This document shows positions 37,083 to 48,400 of a stretch of DNA of 64,000 bases, in pieces. The notes beneath the pieces were generated by a model. It was not told the DNA's origin, did no database searches, and saw only the letters and a program-made list of their open reading frames with translations. Numbering within the stretch: position 1 is the stretch's first letter; every line of letters starts with the position of its first letter. The stretch covers positions 1 to 64,000 of the IMG/VR virus record IMGVR_UViG_3300030202_002773, one strand, 5' to 3'. The stretch comes from a virus. Position numbers and translations under genes: made by a program.

Positions 37083-40000
37083 ATGGGCTGTAATGAAAAT
37101 AAAATAGGCAGTATAGAAGCTAGACTAGCTAAAATTGCTAGAATGAAAGCAGCTTTAGAAGAGCGTTTGCAAGAACAAACTCAAAAAGATAGTAGTACTA
37201 TTACAATTGCTAATGCTAAATTTGATAATGAAATTCAAAATGTTGAGGGAACAATAAGGCGTAATGTAACTATAAAAAATGAGGAAATTGTACCTGTAAA
37301 ACGAAATCCTAATACTATAAATAATCTTCCAGATGAAGTAGATAATTCTAGATTAAATAGTCAACAAATTTTACCTGGAGATTTTGTAGATGTTGCGTTA
37401 ATAGAAAATGACTATTGGGCAAACATTAAAAATGAAGTAGCAGAACCATGGATGGAAGCTCCTTTATATATTATAGACAAAGAAGGTAATAAATTAGATT
37501 TACTTGAAGCTTATAAAGAACATAATTTAAATACACACGCAAGAAAAGCAATATACGAAGCTTTACAAGAAGATAAAAAAGTTGAATTAAAAGTAGAATC
37601 TAAAATACCTAATTTTAATAATATTAGAATTGGGGGTATGCCAGTATTTTTTGATATTTCAGAACAGTTAAAAATGCATACTTTTAGAGATACTGATGGT
37701 AATTTTGTTACTGCTGTTAATGAAAATACAAAACCTATATTACTTGTTGCTACTGGTATAGGAAAAAATCCAAAATGGAATACTGGAGACTTAAGTTACT
37801 TAGAAACAAAAATACAAGAAGCTATTTATGGAGATTTAGGAGAACCTAAAAGATTACCTAAATCAGAACACATGGGTAATGTATTTGCTTTAAGTCTTAC
37901 TCCAGAAGGTAAATACTCATACGTTAAATTAAGTACAAGAAGTTTATCTAATAAAGCATATGAATATGTTTTAAATGAGTTAAAAAATAATAGAAGTGAA
38001 AATATTAATCAAATTGTAGGTAATAATACATTAAAAGAAGTTTCTCATAAAGATCCTAATTTTTTATCTATTGAAACTATAAATATTGAAGAAAATAAAG
38101 ATCTTACATTTATTAATTTTTATAGTCCTAAACATGATAAAGCTATAAGAATAACTTCTGAAGAATTTAATAAAGGTCTTAACAAAGAAGTATTTAGTTT
38201 TAATACTGGTAAATTTATTATAACTAATCCAGAAAAACTAGTACCAGATTTTAAATGGCAGACATCTAAAACTATAAAAGTATCTAAATCTGATAATGTT
38301 AATCCAGTAATAAATGAATTTTTAGAAGTTCTTAAAAATAAAAAGCATCAAATAGATATAGATTTATTAACTAGTACAGAAAATTTTTCTATTCCTGGAT
38401 TTACTAAACCTTCAGGATATAATTCATATCAAGAATATCTTTTTGATGAAAATGCGCACGGAGATCCGTATGCTTATAATATACCTGTTAAAAATAATAA
38501 AGCAATTTTAAATACAGATATAAAAAATATAGAAGGTTCTATTTATTACAATACTCATGTAGTATTTAATGATGTACTAATAGATGGAAAATCGATATTA
38601 AGTGATCCTACATTAATGCCAGAAGGAGGACTAAATCCTGCTATAGCTCCTAAATTAACAGGAGCCCCAAAAGGTCAATCTGTAGGTCCTAAATTAAATA
38701 AAGGTCCTAAATTAGGTCCTTCTGAATTAGAAGATTTATCTGCTTTTAGTGTTACTGTAGGGAATAAAAAAGCACCACCATTAAATCCTGAAAGAGCAAA
38801 AGCATGGTTAGAAGAAAGATTTGGAAAAGGGTCTACTACAATATTACAAGGAGTTAATAAAATAGGTAATATAACTAGGCATGGATATTTTGAGAATATG
38901 GCTTTTTATTTATATCAAAATGCTAGAATAGGTGTAGAATATCATGAAGGATATCATGGAATGTTTAGAATGTGGCTTACTGACAAGCAAAGAGAAGCTT
39001 TATATAATGAAGCTAGAAAAAAATATGGTATACCTACAGATAAAGAAATAAAAGAATTAAATGATACTAGAGAAAAATTTGGACTAGGAAGATTACCTAT
39101 AAAAGAAGCTGAAGAATTAGTTTTAGAAGAAAAAATGGCTGAAGATTTTAGAGAATACATGCTTACTGATGGAAACTCTTCCCCAGGAGGTAAAATAGCT
39201 AAATTTTTTAAAAGTATATGGAATTTTATTAAATCTATGTTTACTGATAGTATGAGTATTAGACAGTCTTATGAAATGCTTGAGTCTAATGTAGTTCCTG
39301 TAACATTTAAAAGGAATATTCAAAGATTTTCAGGGGATACAGCTAATTCTATAGAAGGATATACAGATAAAAATATAAAAGAAGTACTAGATTATTTAAC
39401 AGCTAGATATAGAAAAACTATAAATGATTATCAAGCAAAAGGTAAAAAAGTTCCTTATAAAAGTTTAAACACTAGAATAAAAAATTCTGTATTAAGAGAA
39501 GCTTTTTCTACTACGGAAGGTTTACCTATAGAAGGACCTCAAGATTTAGAAGTATTGAGACAATGGTATGATTCAAGATTTGACGGATTATTAAAAGATA
39601 ATAATATTGTTAAAGCTTCTCCTCAACCTATAATAGGAGAGCCAAAAACTCAAGGATATCCTGCACAAAATAATCATGATTATTTAATAAGTATTTATGA
39701 AAATTGGAACGATATAATTGATAATTCTAATACTGAAAATTTAAGACGTATAGGATTTGAAAATTTAATGCAAGATACACTAAGAGCAAGAGGTTTAAAT
39801 TTAAAATTAGGAGAAGTTATATTAGAAGAAATAGAAGAAGGCTCAGCCTATGAAAGAATATATTCTAGATCTAGAGTAGAAGAAGATATGAGAAGTAAAA
39901 TAGGATCTAAAGTAAAAGAATTCTTATCTACTATTCCTACAGGAGAAGCTTCATATTTAGGGTATGAAGTATATATGGAATTTGACAAAGTATATAAAGA

Positions 40001-43000
40001 TATACAAAATCTTTTAGCAGATTCTGCCTCTTTCCCTGTAATGCTTAAAAGGTTAGAAGATGCAGGACCATTAAAACCACATTTAGCTGAAGTACATAAA
40101 AGATTAAAAGAAACAAAAGATAATAATTTAAGAGCAGCTTTTGCATTTACTTTTAAACAAAGTAAAAATAATTTCTTTTTAGTTAAAGAAACTGTAGAAG
40201 GATTACAATTTATAAATTCTGATCGTAATGCTGTTGAATCTAGACTGTTAGACCAATGGAGAACTAATTCAGTACAGTATGAAGGATTTCCAAATGAAAG
40301 ACATTTATATAAAATAAGACAAGTAAGAGATAATTTAATTTATACTCCTAATAAAAATAGAGTTAAAAAAATAAATTCTACTTTTGACTCAATGAATAAA
40401 ATATATGATGCTAATCCTACATTACCTGTTTCTGAAGAAAGGATTGAAGATTTAATTAATTTTTTATATATGCTTGGAATAGATATAGGAACTTCACCTG
40501 AAATATCTAAAAACCTATTAAGTACTTATTTTAGAGAAGGATCAAGAGATTTTTCTAAAACAGGAGAAAAATTAAAAGAAGTAGCTTTATATAAAGCAAT
40601 GTTAGATAATAATACATCTACAGAAATATCAAGACTTGTAAAAGGTCTTAATGCTAATGAAAATATTTATAATAATTATAGAGGAGTATTATCTAGATTT
40701 GTTAACATAGCAATGAAAAGTGATGTAGATATTTTTACATCCTTTATGAATGTTAAAAATAATTCTATGTTTCCTATAAATATGCCAACTGTATTTGATG
40801 ATTTAATTTTAAATTTAAAAGGAAATAATAGAAACTTTTTTACACCTTATTTAGAAGATAGTTTTTATAACCCTTCAGAGTATAATACTGCTGCAAGATC
40901 TTTATGGTTAACAATATATGGAGGACTTGCAGGTAATTTTTCTACGGAAGCTAGACAAAATTTAAAAGCTGAAACTTTAGATGGATATAAAAAATTTAGC
41001 GGTAGAGGTTTTGATTTTGGTGAAATGAATGAATTACAATCTGCTTATATAAGACTTGGATTATTTATGGATAGATCTGGTAAAAGAGGATATGTTAATA
41101 TAGTTGCTCCTAATTTTTCTGATAGATCTAAATTAAAAAAATATTCAGTTCCCTCTATAGATACTATAACAAAAAAATTAAATATATCTGAAAAAGATAT
41201 AATAAAAGGTATTATAATTCAAGATTTAATGAGGTATCAACAAGCAGAATTAGATACTCAAACTGAAGAAGAAGGAGGATTACCAGTCAATCAATTGATA
41301 CCTGGATTTCATTATTTAGAAACTCCTGGAGATGGTTTAGGTAGAGCTTTTCAATTAATGCAATTTACTGCAGTTGAAAATTCTGAAATATTTGGAACAA
41401 AAGTAGAAAAATATTTAAGTGATGTAAATTGGGAAGATTATCTTAGTGGAAATCTAATGTCTATAAATAGAGAAGCTGTAGATCAAGCTTTAAATACTCA
41501 AGTAGAAAATGTTATTGAGTCTATGAATAATAATATTGAAAAAAATATGAAATATTATACTGATCAGGGACTAATGGCTAAACTTAATAAGTCTTCAACT
41601 AATCCATATACAAGTAAAAGAGAATTATTTAGACAATATGAATTAAATAATATGATTCATAAAATAGAACTTCAAAAATTTACTAGAGGTGGAATAGCAT
41701 TTAATAAAAGTTACACAGATTTTTCTAAAAGATTTGGTAACATGGAAACTCCTGGATATAAATTATTAATAAAAGGAGAGTTAAAAGATGAAAGTTTTGG
41801 ATTTTATAAAGAATTTAATGAAGGTTTAATAGAAGACTTTTTTACTACACCTTTAATTTATGATGAAATTGGAGAATCTATTACAGCTACATTACAACAA
41901 CAAGGGGATCCTGAAGCTGAAAGTCTAGGTAATTTATATAAAGGAGGACAGTCTAATAAATCAGATGCTTTTGGAGTTGTGTCTATAGATTTTTATAAAG
42001 CATTTCAGCAAGGAAAAGGAGAATGGCAAAAAGAAGATGAAGAAGCATTTCAAAATTATAAAAATGGAAAACCAGGAAGTAGATTTTTTAGAGACAATAG
42101 TGGCAGGCGTAGAAGAGTAGCTCCTATTAAAACATATTTTGATGCTATGATTGTTAAAAATGGTAGTATGATTCCTAGTAATACTAAAAATTCATATATG
42201 GTATTATTAGAAGAGTTTACACTAAGTAATCCTACTACAGAAATGATAAGACAAAGACTAGAAAAAGAAAGTAATTTCTATCATTTACCTGAAATGCATG
42301 TATTAAATACTGTTAGTACTAAAAAATTAGCCTATAGTGGCGTAGAAGACCTTAATAATAAAGATAATGTATTAGAAAAATTAACTAATATGGCAGTAAC
42401 ATCTCATCCAGGTTCTTCTTTAAGAATTCCTCAAATAATTCCAGAAAAAAATAAAAATTCTGGAATATTTGCTAGGCAATTTATGATAAATATTATAGCT
42501 AATATGGATTTAAATAATCCTTCTCTTGATTATAATGTAAATGAAAATAGATCTAATTCTCTTTCACTAAATGCAAAACAAGTTTTTGATTTATATCAAA
42601 ATTCTATTGTAAATATGATAGATAATAGCTTTAATGATTTTATTACTAAAATAGGTTATAAAGGTTTAATAAATGCAACAGGACATGAAAATAGAATAGA
42701 ATCACAATTAAATTTATTTAAAAGTTTAAGAGAAAGAATAAGTGAAGAATTAAAAGAAAGAGAATTATCTAATAATTATACAAATGCTTTAAATATAGAA
42801 AAAACAGAAAAAGGAAATTATAGATTTAAAACACCACTAGCTTTTCCTTTTATAAAGCGTAAAACAGAAAGTCTTGTTATGGGAATGCTTAAAAAAGATA
42901 TTGCTAAGCAGACTATTAATGGAGGAAGCGCTAAGCAAATTGCAGAATTGGGAGGACATATAACTTATGAACAATCTACAGGTCTACCAAGTAATTGGAC

Positions 43001-45449
43001 AGAATTAAAATTTATTAGAAATAAAGATGGAAGTATAAAACATGCAGAAGTAGCTATACGTGCAGATGTTGCTGCTCGATATGGTCTTAAACCAGGTCAA
43101 AATTTAAACTCTATACCTGAAAGTTTAAGAACTTTAGTAGCATATCGTATTCCTAATCAAGGTAAAAATTCTATGCTTCCTATGATTATTAAGTATGTAT
43201 TACCTGAAAATTATGACCAAGCAATTGTTGTTCCTGGGGGAATTACAACTCAACAAGGAGGTGATTTTGATATTGATACATTATATTTAATGATGCCTAA
43301 CACTAGAAGAAATTCTCAAACGAATAAAATAGAAAAAATAAATGTAGATTATAATAAATTATTTCTAGATGGTCAATTAAATTATATAGAATTAGAAAAA
43401 TTAAATAGACAAGAATTAGAAAATATAATAATAGATTTATCAGAAGCTATTCTTAGATCTAAAAAACACTTTAAAGAAGTTGTACAGCCTTTAGATTCTC
43501 CGGATCTTAAAAATATTGCAGAAAATATAAAAGAGGTATTAAATTTAGAACAAACATTTGACCATAATGATTCATTTTCAGAAATACAATTAGAAAGAAT
43601 GAATAAAGACGGTAATAATGGAATTGGTATTTATGCAAATGCGCTATCCGGTAAAAATATTGCTGTTTATTCTGAATTACATTTAAAAGCAGGATTAGCT
43701 CCTATTATTGATAATAAAGAATATAATAATTTACAAGTATTTAAAGATGATAAAAGTACTTCTAAACGTACTCCAGACAGAGAAAGTGAGCTTATAGAGT
43801 ATAATATATCTAAAAAATTAAGTTCTGCAGTAGATAATGCAAAAGCTCCTGATATGTTTTTTAGAAATGATAATCTTTTAACATCTCCTATAAATACTTT
43901 ATTTGATTCTTTAGGAATTAATGAATTTACTACACATGATTATTTAAATCAGCCTATTATTAAAATGTTAACTAAAGTGTATCAAGATGGTGAGTATACA
44001 CCTAATATGTTATATGAAGCTGCAAGTGCAACTTGGGATCAATATATAGATAAATATGATACAGGCGCATCTTTGAATATGCCATTCTCAGAACTTACAG
44101 ATTTTGGATTTTCAGATATGTTTACTGAAAAGTTACAAAATATATCAGAAGAAAATATAGATCATGAAGATCAACTTGGATATCTTAATAATTTTTTATC
44201 ATTTCATAAAACAGGTAGAGAATTAACAAGTGCTTATGTAGTTCTTAATCAAGATAAAGGTGCAGATCAAGCTAGCTTTGGAGGATTACTTTCTTTTAAA
44301 GGAAGGAGAAATGTTTTATTACAGAATGATACTGTAAAAGGTTTTGATTCTGTATTAGATGGAACTTCATACCCTTTACAAGCTGCTTATAAGACATTAA
44401 TTGACCAAATGTTAAATTTTGGATCCGAGTTTTTTATACACAATAAAAGATCTGTAGTTAAAACTAAAGCTACAATAGCAACTTTATTAAATAAAGAAAA
44501 TTTAACAGATGTAGATCATAGAACTATTGAAGATGCTATGCTATTATACATGATGTCTAAAAATGATAGCCCACTAAGTTCTATATTTACAGATTCAAAA
44601 ATAAATGAATTATTAAGAGGTAATAAAACTAATTTATTTGCTAAATTGCAAAAATTAAAATTAGAATTTCCAGAATTGAATGAAAATGCATTTATAAAAA
44701 ACGTAGTAGAGCACCCAGAAAATATAAAAGAAGGTTCTCTTTTAACAAGAGTTAAATTTCAAAATATATATTCATTTACTAAATCTGAAGTAGATTCTTT
44801 TATTAGAAGTTTTGGTAATTTAATGGTTCATGAAAATCCTCAAATAAGAGAAATAGCTAATGATTTTATAAGTGTTTCTTTATTAACTAATGGTTTTACA
44901 CCTAGCCATGATAGTTTTATAGATATAATACCTGTAGAAGCATTAAAAAGATCTTCTAATTATTTTTATGATCAATTCGATCTGTTAGACAATATAGAGT
45001 ATTTTGATAATGATTTTGCACATGATTTTGTACGTAATTTTTATTATACAGATATAGTAAATAATATTAGAGTTTCAAAAAACGTTGTAAATTCTAATGT
45101 AATCAAACTTAATTGGAAAGATAGTAGAATTTATTCTAAAAATTTAAATAAAACAGTAGATTATTTTACTGTATCTAATAATCAAGGAACTAAATTATTT
45201 GTTAAAAATGCAGAAGTTGGAAATGATGTATTTTATGAAAGATCTACTACAAAAGGTATACCACATGGATTAAAAGAAATAAATATAAAAAATTCTGAAG
45301 GTATAAAAATAGAAAAATCAGTTATTCAATCAAATTATATAAATAAAAGTAATACAAAACCTGGACTAGCTCGAATACATGAAAATAAAGTTAATGAAGC
45401 AGTTGCAGATAATGAAGACGCAATTAAAAGATGTATAAATATAACATAA
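37083..45449 (+). CDS. Virion RNA polymerase, crAss-like DFDID type, with zincin motif (2788 aa)
   Basis: The key motif is GGDFDIDTLYL with Asp2061, Asp2063 and Asp2065, the magnesium-binding DxDxD of the YonO/crAss-like virion RNA polymerase family, related to the two-barrel core of cellular RNA polymerases. It is preceded by basic and Gly-rich strands (NQGKNSMLPMIIKYVLPE). Residues 621-625 read HEGYH, followed by a Glu-rich helix, a zincin-like metallopeptidase pattern, and a hydrophobic helix (IAKFFKSIWNFIKSMF) lies about 75 residues later. In crAss-like phages this polymerase is packaged and injected to transcribe early genes. No clear sign of splitting is seen, although the preceding gene ends directly at its start. 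Confidence 0.8.
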   Translation: MGCNENKIGSIEARLAKIARMKAALEERLQEQTQKDSSTITIANAKFDNEIQNVEGTIRRNVTIKNEEIVPVKRNPNTINNLPDEVDNSRLNSQQILPGDFVDVALIENDYWANIKNEVAEPWMEAPLYIIDKEGNKLDLLEAYKEHNLNTHARKAIYEALQEDKKVELKVESKIPNFNNIRIGGMPVFFDISEQLKMHTFRDTDGNFVTAVNENTKPILLVATGIGKNPKWNTGDLSYLETKIQEAIYGDLGEPKRLPKSEHMGNVFALSLTPEGKYSYVKLSTRSLSNKAYEYVLNELKNNRSENINQIVGNNTLKEVSHKDPNFLSIETINIEENKDLTFINFYSPKHDKAIRITSEEFNKGLNKEVFSFNTGKFIITNPEKLVPDFKWQTSKTIKVSKSDNVNPVINEFLEVLKNKKHQIDIDLLTSTENFSIPGFTKPSGYNSYQEYLFDENAHGDPYAYNIPVKNNKAILNTDIKNIEGSIYYNTHVVFNDVLIDGKSILSDPTLMPEGGLNPAIAPKLTGAPKGQSVGPKLNKGPKLGPSELEDLSAFSVTVGNKKAPPLNPERAKAWLEERFGKGSTTILQGVNKIGNITRHGYFENMAFYLYQNARIGVEYHEGYHGMFRMWLTDKQREALYNEARKKYGIPTDKEIKELNDTREKFGLGRLPIKEAEELVLEEKMAEDFREYMLTDGNSSPGGKIAKFFKSIWNFIKSMFTDSMSIRQSYEMLESNVVPVTFKRNIQRFSGDTANSIEGYTDKNIKEVLDYLTARYRKTINDYQAKGKKVPYKSLNTRIKNSVLREAFSTTEGLPIEGPQDLEVLRQWYDSRFDGLLKDNNIVKASPQPIIGEPKTQGYPAQNNHDYLISIYENWNDIIDNSNTENLRRIGFENLMQDTLRARGLNLKLGEVILEEIEEGSAYERIYSRSRVEEDMRSKIGSKVKEFLSTIPTGEASYLGYEVYMEFDKVYKDIQNLLADSASFPVMLKRLEDAGPLKPHLAEVHKRLKETKDNNLRAAFAFTFKQSKNNFFLVKETVEGLQFINSDRNAVESRLLDQWRTNSVQYEGFPNERHLYKIRQVRDNLIYTPNKNRVKKINSTFDSMNKIYDANPTLPVSEERIEDLINFLYMLGIDIGTSPEISKNLLSTYFREGSRDFSKTGEKLKEVALYKAMLDNNTSTEISRLVKGLNANENIYNNYRGVLSRFVNIAMKSDVDIFTSFMNVKNNSMFPINMPTVFDDLILNLKGNNRNFFTPYLEDSFYNPSEYNTAARSLWLTIYGGLAGNFSTEARQNLKAETLDGYKKFSGRGFDFGEMNELQSAYIRLGLFMDRSGKRGYVNIVAPNFSDRSKLKKYSVPSIDTITKKLNISEKDIIKGIIIQDLMRYQQAELDTQTEEEGGLPVNQLIPGFHYLETPGDGLGRAFQLMQFTAVENSEIFGTKVEKYLSDVNWEDYLSGNLMSINREAVDQALNTQVENVIESMNNNIEKNMKYYTDQGLMAKLNKSSTNPYTSKRELFRQYELNNMIHKIELQKFTRGGIAFNKSYTDFSKRFGNMETPGYKLLIKGELKDESFGFYKEFNEGLIEDFFTTPLIYDEIGESITATLQQQGDPEAESLGNLYKGGQSNKSDAFGVVSIDFYKAFQQGKGEWQKEDEEAFQNYKNGKPGSRFFRDNSGRRRRVAPIKTYFDAMIVKNGSMIPSNTKNSYMVLLEEFTLSNPTTEMIRQRLEKESNFYHLPEMHVLNTVSTKKLAYSGVEDLNNKDNVLEKLTNMAVTSHPGSSLRIPQIIPEKNKNSGIFARQFMINIIANMDLNNPSLDYNVNENRSNSLSLNAKQVFDLYQNSIVNMIDNSFNDFITKIGYKGLINATGHENRIESQLNLFKSLRERISEELKERELSNNYTNALNIEKTEKGNYRFKTPLAFPFIKRKTESLVMGMLKKDIAKQTINGGSAKQIAELGGHITYEQSTGLPSNWTELKFIRNKDGSIKHAEVAIRADVAARYGLKPGQNLNSIPESLRTLVAYRIPNQGKNSMLPMIIKYVLPENYDQAIVVPGGITTQQGGDFDIDTLYLMMPNTRRNSQTNKIEKINVDYNKLFLDGQLNYIELEKLNRQELENIIIDLSEAILRSKKHFKEVVQPLDSPDLKNIAENIKEVLNLEQTFDHNDSFSEIQLERMNKDGNNGIGIYANALSGKNIAVYSELHLKAGLAPIIDNKEYNNLQVFKDDKSTSKRTPDRESELIEYNISKKLSSAVDNAKAPDMFFRNDNLLTSPINTLFDSLGINEFTTHDYLNQPIIKMLTKVYQDGEYTPNMLYEAASATWDQYIDKYDTGASLNMPFSELTDFGFSDMFTEKLQNISEENIDHEDQLGYLNNFLSFHKTGRELTSAYVVLNQDKGADQASFGGLLSFKGRRNVLLQNDTVKGFDSVLDGTSYPLQAAYKTLIDQMLNFGSEFFIHNKRSVVKTKATIATLLNKENLTDVDHRTIEDAMLLYMMSKNDSPLSSIFTDSKINELLRGNKTNLFAKLQKLKLEFPELNENAFIKNVVEHPENIKEGSLLTRVKFQNIYSFTKSEVDSFIRSFGNLMVHENPQIREIANDFISVSLLTNGFTPSHDSFIDIIPVEALKRSSNYFYDQFDLLDNIEYFDNDFAHDFVRNFYYTDIVNNIRVSKNVVNSNVIKLNWKDSRIYSKNLNKTVDYFTVSNNQGTKLFVKNAEVGNDVFYERSTTKGIPHGLKEINIKNSEGIKIEKSVIQSNYINKSNTKPGLARIHENKVNEAVADNEDAIKRCINIT

Positions 45450-45453
45450 TACT

Positions 45454-48400
45454 ATGAGATGTAGATTTTATTTACACGGGAAACCTAGCCAATTTTTAAC
45501 AGATTTATATAATGCTGTAGAAGAAATAAATCCTAATTTAGGTATGATACATGATATACTTAAACATTATAAAGTTATACAACAAAGATACGGTAAGATG
45601 TTTATTTACCAAGGAGAAGATTCTAGTATAGCTTTAAATCATGTTCGAAGAATAAATAGAAGATATCCTAATTTAATAGCTTATGAATATAAAGGTCAAA
45701 CTAGTAATAGGTTTGGACGGGAAAATAATGAAAAATATACATTTGAGATAAATACAGCTGTTCTTAATAATGTAAAAAATATGAGTTTTCCTGAAGACGC
45801 TATAGAAATAGAAAAGGAAGAACGATTAGCTGCTCAAGCTAGAGAGGAAAGGGATATGAAACTTGCTGAACAATCATTATCAGAACAAGTTAGGAGAGAA
45901 AATACATCAGAGAATAAAAGTTTATTTGGAAAAGAAGAAGAAAAAAGTGAATCTGTAAAAAAAGCAGATAAATTAAAACATCATTTTAAAGGAGTTGGAG
46001 TAGATATTAATGTAAATTTTACTAATGATTTAGCACCTAATGTTTCAGCAGATATTACAGGCACCGGCCCTAGATCTGCAGATGTAAGATTAAATAATAC
46101 ATATCTACAAGATGATGGTGTATATCATGAATTTGGACATGCTTATATAGATCTTCTTGGTATAGATAATACTTTAGTTAAACAGGCTTTTAAACAGCTT
46201 AAAGGGTCTGAATTAGAAAAAACAGTACTTAATTCTTATCCTGGGTTAGAAGGTGTAAAATTACAAAAAGAAGTATTAGCAACAGCTATAGGATTAGAAG
46301 GAGCTAAGGTAGAAAAAAAGAATCCATCTAAAATACAAATTTTATTAAATAAAATATTTAGAAGTATTGGAAAATTATTAGGTATAAATCAAAATGCTGC
46401 TGCTATATTAGCTGAGCAAATGTTTGCTGGAGAAATAAGATCTAAATATCTTATTGGAGAAATAAGTGGATTTACACAAGAATCTAAAGATAGAAATTCT
46501 TTACAAAAGAAAATTGATGATGTTAGAATATATACGAGAAAACTTAAACGAATAGCAGAACAACGTAATGATGCAGCTAGTCAGGCAAGAGCTGAGGCAC
46601 TAGAACAAACTTTAGAAAATATAAAATCACTAGAAGATTTTATATCTTTTATAGATATGTCTGCTAAAATAACTTCTAATATTGCAAATAAATATCAGTT
46701 ATTACAAAATAAAATAAAAGCAGGTGAAAAAATTGAAACTTCAGATCAAGCTACTTTAGCTGAATTAAATCAATATATACAGGGTTTTGATATTCTAGAA
46801 GGATTAGAAGTACTTTTTACGGAAGAAAAGCAAAATAGAGTAAAACAAACAACAGCTTTTAATACAGCATATGATAAACTTGGAGCTGTTGTTAGACAAA
46901 GAAAATATTTAGAACAGCAATATATAGATATTGCAATTCCAATACAAGCAGAGTTTTTATCTCCATATATATCTCAAGAAGTTAATGAAAATTTAGATAG
47001 TTTAATACAAAATATTGATGAGCAAGAAGGTATTGATAATAAAGTATTAGCTGCAAAAAGACATTTAGATAAAAAAGATAATAATTGGATTCAATTAAAT
47101 AAAGATCTAAAACAAAAAAGAATTTCTGAAGAGGAGTATAAAAATAATCTTATATCTTTAGTTAAAGAGCAGTTAGAAAATAAGAAAATGCATAAAAAAA
47201 CATTAATTCAAATTTTAACAAGAGCTCATAAAGATGGAAGTACTTTTTCTTATTGGATGGATCCATTAGTTTGGTCTAACGATAATGCTATACAATTATT
47301 TGCATTAGCAGTTAAAGATGCATTATATGAAGGAGATGAAAAAAGTAGAGAAACTCAATATAAAATTCAAGAATTATATAATAATTTCACTGAAGGAGTT
47401 ACAGGAATAAACAATGTTCAAAAGTTATATGAAGATTTAACAGAAGATATTAAAACTTGGGTAAGAGATGAAGATGGAAGTTATAAACAGATAGATAGAG
47501 CTGGATGGGTACAAGAATTAGATATGCCTAGATATCAAAAGAATAAACAACAAGCAGTCGAGCAAGCAAAAAACAAAACTTATTTTAGGGAAAGAAAGGA
47601 TTTTGAAAGCGATGAGCTATTTGAAGACTATAAAAATAGTATAGTGGATTATAAAGTTAATGGTAAAGTTGTATATAAAGCTCAAACTAAAGAAGAAGCT
47701 TATAGATTAGTTAGAAGAGCATTTGGAGAGGCAATGGGGAAATGGAGACAAGAAAATACAGTACCTAAAAGAGATGCTCAAGAAATTATGAGAAAGCATG
47801 AAGATAAAATAGCTTATGTTTATAAAGAAATGAGACCTCTTCAAAAAAAGCTTGACGATAATACAATAACATCTATAGAAATAGAAAAATTAAATTCTTT
47901 AGAAATAGAATTAAGTATTTTAGACAATTGGAGACAAACTAATTATTATGTTAACCCAAGATATCCAGATAGCTTAACTCCTAAAGGATCGTTAGTACAA
48001 CCTTCACAAGGAGAAAAATTAGCAGGTGGTAAAAATAGAGTAGATTATACTAATTCTAAATATAAAGCTATTATGGCTGATCCTAGGAAGAGAAAGTTTT
48101 ATGAGGGAATGATATCTATATATAAAGAACATCAAGATAAATTAGGATCTGCAGGACATCAGTTAGGAAAAGATAGTTTTAGTGATATGGCCTATGCTTT
48201 ACCGTCAATAAGAAAAGTAGATAAAGATAGAGCTATAGAACAAGGAGTACTTAAAACAATGAAAGAATGGTGGGTAGATGGAACAGATATAACTGATACT
48301 GATTATCATATATACGGACAAAGATGGGAAACTATTGGAGGTAAACAGCGTAAAGTAGTACCTGCTTTTTTTACTAATGCTGTAGATAAAAATGAAATAA

